A DNA stretch of 64,000 nt from Nitrospirillum sp034653355 (lineage in GTDB: Bacteria > Pseudomonadota > Alphaproteobacteria > Azospirillales > Azospirillaceae), in contig NZ_JAYEER010000004.1 of assembly GCF_034653355.1 (NCBI RefSeq), positions 744,001 to 808,000 of the forward strand. The letters run 5' to 3'. The translations under genes were made by a program, and so were the position numbers. Under the pieces are notes generated by a model, which saw only the letters and a program-made list of their open reading frames with translations, had not been told where the DNA came from and searched no databases. Positions 60,765-64,000 of this stretch are shown in pieces. Numbering within the stretch: the stretch's first letter is position 1; the number at the start of each line of letters is the position of its first letter.

Positions 60765-61747
60765 TGACGGACCTTATAGTCGACATGCGTTTCGGCTCAC
60801 ATCTCTACGGCACCGCCACGGCATCGTCCGATCTGGATTACAAGGCTGTTTACCTGCCGCAGGGGCGTGACATCCTGTTGGGCCGGATACGCGGCAGCGT
60901 GATGTTGCTGCCACCGAAGCCCAATGGGGAGAAGAACGGTCCGGGTGATGTCGACCATGAGGCTTACAGCCTGCAACGCTATCTGGAACTGGTGGCGGAG
61001 GGCCAGCCGGTGGCGTTCGACATGCTGTTCGCGCCCGAGGCTGCGATGATGCGCGCGCCGTCCCCCCTGTGGCGGGAGATACAGGCCAACAGCCATCGGC
61101 TGGTGTCGCGCCAGGCCAAATCCTTTCTACGCTATGGCCGGCAGCAGGCGACCAAGTTCAGCCTGCGCGGGGCCCGGGTCATCACCGCCCAGCGCGGCCT
61201 GGCGGTGCTGGAGGCGGCGGAGGCCACCTATGGGGCGCTGGCCAGGTTGGGAGAGGCCCGGGCGGACCTGACTGACTATGTCGCAAATGTCCAGGATGCC
61301 GCCCTATTGGACCTGGCGTCCGCCAACGGGCAGCCGCTGACCCATCTGGAGGTCTGCGGCAAGCGCGTGCCCTTCAGCGCGTCCATTCGCACGGCGCGGG
61401 AGATCGTCCAGCGGCTGGTGGCCGACTACGGTCAGCGCGCATTGCTGGCCGCACGGAATGACGGCGTCGATTGGAAAGGCATGTCGCACGCCGTGCGCAT
61501 CGGGCGGGAAGCGCTGGAGCTGTTCGACACAGGCCGTATCGTCTTTCCCTTGGCCTATGCGCCAGAGATTCTGGCCATCAAGCGGGGGGAGCGATCTTAC
61601 GATGCCGTCGCGGCCGCCATCGAGGCGCTGCTCGCCGAGGTGGAGGCCGCCGCAGCCCGGTCCACCTTGCCGGATGAACCGGATAAGATGTTCATCGAGG
61701 ACCTCGTGGTGCGCAGCCACCGGGCCAAGGTTCTGGAGGCGGTGTGA
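60764..61747 (+). CDS. RlaP-type nucleotidyltransferase (PF10127-like), first copy
   Basis: 327 residues of the DNA polymerase beta superfamily. The nucleotide-binding motif is FGSHLYGTATASSDLDYK (Gly11-Ser12, Asp23, Asp25). The rest is helical with DVDHEAYSLQRYLELVAEGQPVAFDML, a typical RlaP/YcgL sequence. Such proteins are found beside RNA ligases in RNA repair operons and in phages; no ligase is visible here. Coupled to araC upstream and to its paralogue downstream. Confidence 0.85.
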   Translation: MTDLIVDMRFGSHLYGTATASSDLDYKAVYLPQGRDILLGRIRGSVMLLPPKPNGEKNGPGDVDHEAYSLQRYLELVAEGQPVAFDMLFAPEAAMMRAPSPLWREIQANSHRLVSRQAKSFLRYGRQQATKFSLRGARVITAQRGLAVLEAAEATYGALARLGEARADLTDYVANVQDAALLDLASANGQPLTHLEVCGKRVPFSASIRTAREIVQRLVADYGQRALLAARNDGVDWKGMSHAVRIGREALELFDTGRIVFPLAYAPEILAIKRGERSYDAVAAAIEALLAEVEAAAARSTLPDEPDKMFIEDLVVRSHRAKVLEAV

Positions 61748-62547
61748 CCGACTTTTCCGATCCTTTCGTCGATCCGGCGATCCATACCCGCATCCAGGCG
61801 GAGTTGGGTGCCGTGGAGCAGGAAGAGGGCGTGCGTATCCTGCTGGCCATCGAATCCGGCAGCCGGGGATGGCGCTTCCCGTCCCAGGATAGCGACTATG
61901 ATGTGCGTTTCCTCTATTTGCGCCCATTGTCCAGCTATCTGACCGTCACTGATCAGCGGGACGTGATCGAACGGCCGGTCGACGCGGTGTTCGACGTTAG
62001 TGGCTGGGACCTGCGCAAGGCCTTCCAGTTGGCGCTGCGGTCCAACGCCGTGCTGATCGAGTGGCTATGCTCGCCCGTGCGTTATCGTGAGCTTGGGCCG
62101 GCGGCGGCCCGTTTGCTGAACTTCGCGCGTGCCAGCGTGGACCTGACCGCTGTCGCCTACCACTACGACCGGCAGGCGCGGCGTATGTTCAACGACGTGC
62201 TGGCGGCGGAGGCCCCCCGGCTCAAGACCTATTGCTATGCCCTGCGATCGGCCTTGGCCTTGCAGTGGGTGCGCGAGCGGCGCGACGTGCCGCCCATGGA
62301 TTTGCCCGCCTTGCTGCGGGGGCTGTTCCTATCGGCCGAAGTCGCTGATGAAATCGCCGCTTTGGTGGCGCGTAAGCTGCCCTCGACCGAGCGTGACACC
62401 ACCGCCCGCCTGCCCATCCTTGACCACTTGATTGGCAATGTCCTGGCTCAGCCTGTCCCGGCCATGCGGGGCGAGGCCCGGCGGGAAGTGGGCCGGAGGG
62501 CTGACGCCCTGTTCGCCGAACTGGTTCTGGACGCCTACGCCAACTGA
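61744..62547 (+). CDS. RlaP-type nucleotidyltransferase (YcgL-like), second copy
   Basis: 267 residues beginning with GTG overlapping the previous stop (GTGA). IESGSRGWRFPSQDSDYDVRF supplies Gly39-Ser40, Asp51 and Asp53; then WDLRKAFQLALRSNAVLIEWL and AYHYDRQARRMFND as in YcgL/RlaP proteins. It is shorter than its neighbour and differs in sequence, so the pair is an old duplication or two distinct enzymes. Target nucleic acid or protein unknown. Confidence 0.85.
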   Translation: MTDFSDPFVDPAIHTRIQAELGAVEQEEGVRILLAIESGSRGWRFPSQDSDYDVRFLYLRPLSSYLTVTDQRDVIERPVDAVFDVSGWDLRKAFQLALRSNAVLIEWLCSPVRYRELGPAAARLLNFARASVDLTAVAYHYDRQARRMFNDVLAAEAPRLKTYCYALRSALALQWVRERRDVPPMDLPALLRGLFLSAEVADEIAALVARKLPSTERDTTARLPILDHLIGNVLAQPVPAMRGEARREVGRRADALFAELVLDAYAN

Positions 62548-62755
62548 CTCAAAACTCGCGCCAGCATCGAGGCGGTGCACCTGCGGCCGGGCTCCGCGAT
62601 CGCCACTTTGCCGGCCGCGCCGACCGTCTGCGCCGGGCGCGCGCGGGAGGCAACGAAGTGCCACAGGCCTATGTCGCCTTGGCCATTGGACGGGGATGGG
62701 GGCGCTGCTTTAGGGTGGTGGCCCCTGGTACCGATCCCATTCCGGAGCGACCCGC

Positions 62756-63619
62756 ATGGCTGACACCCGCACGCCCGCCTTGGAAACCCCCGTCTGGCTC
62801 ATCACCGGCTGTTCCACCGGCTTCGGCCGCATCCTGGCGCAACGGGTGCTGGCGCGCGGCTGGCGGGTGGTCGTCACGGCGCGCGACGCGGCGCAGGTGA
62901 TCGACATCGTGGCGACGGCGGATGACCGGGCCATGCCGGCGGCGCTGGACGTCACCCGGTACGACCAGATCGACGCCGTCGTGGCGGCGGCGCAAGAGCG
63001 GTTCGGCCGCATCGACGTGCTGGTGAACAATGCCGGCTACGGCTACCAAAGCGCGATCGAGGAGGGGGTGGAGGCTGAGATCCGCGCCCAGTTCGACACC
63101 AACGTCTTCGGCCTGTTCGCCATGACGCGGGCGGTGCTGCCCCTGATGCGGGCGCAAGGCGGCGGGCGCATCCTCAACATCACCTCCGTCGCCGGCCTGG
63201 TGGGTTACCCCGGTTCCGGCTACTACGCCGCGTCCAAGCACGCGGTGGAGGGCTGGTCCGACAGCTTGCGGGCGGAGGTGGAACCGCTGGGCATCGGCGT
63301 CACCTGCGTGGAGCCGGGACCCTTCCGCACCGACTGGGCTGGCCGTTCCCTGCGCCAGACGGCCAGCCGCATCCCGGATTACGCCGACACGGCGGCCAAG
63401 CGCCTGGCCGCCACCAAGGACATCAGCGGCACCCAGGCCGGCGACCCCGTGCGGGCCAGCGACATCATGATCGAGATCACACAGCGGCCGATCCCGCCCC
63501 GCCATGTGGTGCTGGGCGCCTGGGGCCAGGATGCGGTGGTGACGCGGCTGCGCCAGCGGCTGGAGGAAATCGAGGGCCAGCGCGACCAGGCGCTGTCCGC
63601 CGATTTCCCCAATCCTTGA
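62756..63619 (+). CDS. SDR family oxidoreductase
   Basis: 287 residues. TGCSTGFGRILAQ cofactor motif, VNNAGYGYQSAIEEG, NITSVAGLVGYPGSGYYAASKHAVEGWSDSL with Ser and YxxxK, then EPGPFRTDWAGRSL. This form (TGCSTGFG) is the common uncharacterised 'oxidoreductase/short-chain dehydrogenase' type. ATG 62756. It converges with the carboxylesterase gene. Confidence 0.93.
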   Translation: MADTRTPALETPVWLITGCSTGFGRILAQRVLARGWRVVVTARDAAQVIDIVATADDRAMPAALDVTRYDQIDAVVAAAQERFGRIDVLVNNAGYGYQSAIEEGVEAEIRAQFDTNVFGLFAMTRAVLPLMRAQGGGRILNITSVAGLVGYPGSGYYAASKHAVEGWSDSLRAEVEPLGIGVTCVEPGPFRTDWAGRSLRQTASRIPDYADTAAKRLAATKDISGTQAGDPVRASDIMIEITQRPIPPRHVVLGAWGQDAVVTRLRQRLEEIEGQRDQALSADFPNP

Positions 63620-63628
63620 GGCAGGCGC

Positions 63629-64000
63629 TCACACCCCCATCGCCTGCCACATCTCCCGCTCCCGCCCGTCGGGATCCAGGGCCACCTGGCATTGGCTGTT
63701 CAGCAGCATGACGGCGCGGTCCTTGGTCTCATACCGGGGCCAGTCCGGCTGGCCGGCGGCGGTGGGCACGCCGCTGCGGGCGAAGCTGGTGAAATAGCCG
63801 CTGACGGCCTTGGACGCCTCCACCAGGCCGGGGCCATCGCCCTGTAGGTCCGGCATCTCCGTGTTCAGGAAGGTGATGGAGATGTCGATGGCATGGCCGG
63901 CGCGCAGGGTCCAGTCCGTGCCCTTGATGGGGATGTTGGACTGGAAGTCGTTGCGGTAGCGGTAGACGGGGGCGCTTTGCGCCGCCTTGCGGTCGGCCAG
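63629..64000 (-). CDS. Carboxylesterase type B family, C-terminal part
   Basis: Open to the window edge on the minus strand, so only the last 123 residues are present. PVYRYRNDFQSN, then AGHAIDISITFLN (catalytic His with the following motif as in type B carboxylesterases), SGYFTSFARSGVPTAAGQPDWPRYETK and VMLLNSQCQVALDPDGRE. It hydrolyses esters in the family; substrate unknown. The start is outside the window. Confidence 0.85.
   Translation of the reverse strand: MADRKAAQSAPVYRYRNDFQSNIPIKGTDWTLRAGHAIDISITFLNTEMPDLQGDGPGLVEASKAVSGYFTSFARSGVPTAAGQPDWPRYETKDRAVMLLNSQCQVALDPDGREREMWQAMGV

Noticed and set aside
1..64000. CRISPR array, tRNA, rRNA, insertion sequence or phage genes
   Set aside because: No regularly spaced repeats, no tRNA-like cloverleaf noticed, no transposase, integrase or phage structural gene seen; small RNAs could be missed by reading.

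Overview
The window is about 64 kb of high-GC DNA, densely coding, with short intergenic gaps and many overlapping starts and stops. Gene content (a sufBCDSU-DUF59 operon, a TonB-dependent receptor, many SDRs, Rieske and hydantoinase-type genes) points to an alphaproteobacterial chromosome, plausibly near the Azospirillaceae. That placement is an inference from style and gene families only. I saw no rRNA, tRNA, CRISPR array or insertion sequence.

Layout. (1) 1-4680: SUF Fe-S cluster assembly operon, entered inside sufB. (2) 4723-12033: a block that looks slightly different in composition, with TetR, SDR, carotenoid oxygenase, two-signal-peptide enzymes, LysR, a VOC protein and an aldo/keto reductase. 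It borders an AT-rich stretch and a frameshifted amidohydrolase (12315-13759). (3) 14163-40616: a large catabolic region with a TonB receptor, a secreted lipase-like protein, an MFS carrier, four SDRs, a DUF1445 (D-glutamate cyclase-like) protein, a PhyH dioxygenase, a glutamine-synthetase-like ligase overlapping a Rieske oxygenase, ALDH, DUF3830, a transsulfuration-type PLP enzyme, ferredoxin reductase and ferredoxin, a 2-oxoglutarate dioxygenase, HyuA/HyuB, a LysR regulator and a dihydroorotase-like amidohydrolase. Together these fit uptake and oxidative breakdown of a nitrogen-containing (perhaps lactam or amide) compound. The substrate is unknown. A 70-bp non-coding element is duplicated upstream of the ferredoxin reductase and the 2-oxoglutarate dioxygenase genes.

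(4) 40630-47650: a complete set of ebo genes (eboA to eboF as recognised from family content: EboA, TatD-like, UbiA-like, dehydroquinate-synthase-like, TIM barrel, alkaline-phosphatase-like) plus one small secreted cysteine-containing protein. Ebo clusters are linked in the literature to moving a natural product precursor to the periplasm. (5) 47978-54258: immediately divergent from eboD, a four-gene co-directional cluster in which the enzyme VioB/RebD (iminophenylpyruvate dimer synthase of violacein and indolocarbazole pathways) appears taken apart: two separate proteins resemble the VioB N-terminal domain, a third is a VioB-like ferritin-fold protein, and a fourth is a secreted protein with a c-type heme motif. 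No VioA, VioC, VioD or VioE homologue is visible. This set next to ebo is the best candidate for an undescribed system in the window.

(6) 54454-64000: two GST-like proteins, a frameshifted TetR gene whose probable operator recurs before a small membrane protein gene, hydrolases, a YjaB-like acetyltransferase, an AraC regulator translationally coupled to two tandem RlaP-type nucleotidyltransferases, an SDR, and the 3' end of a carboxylesterase gene running off the window.
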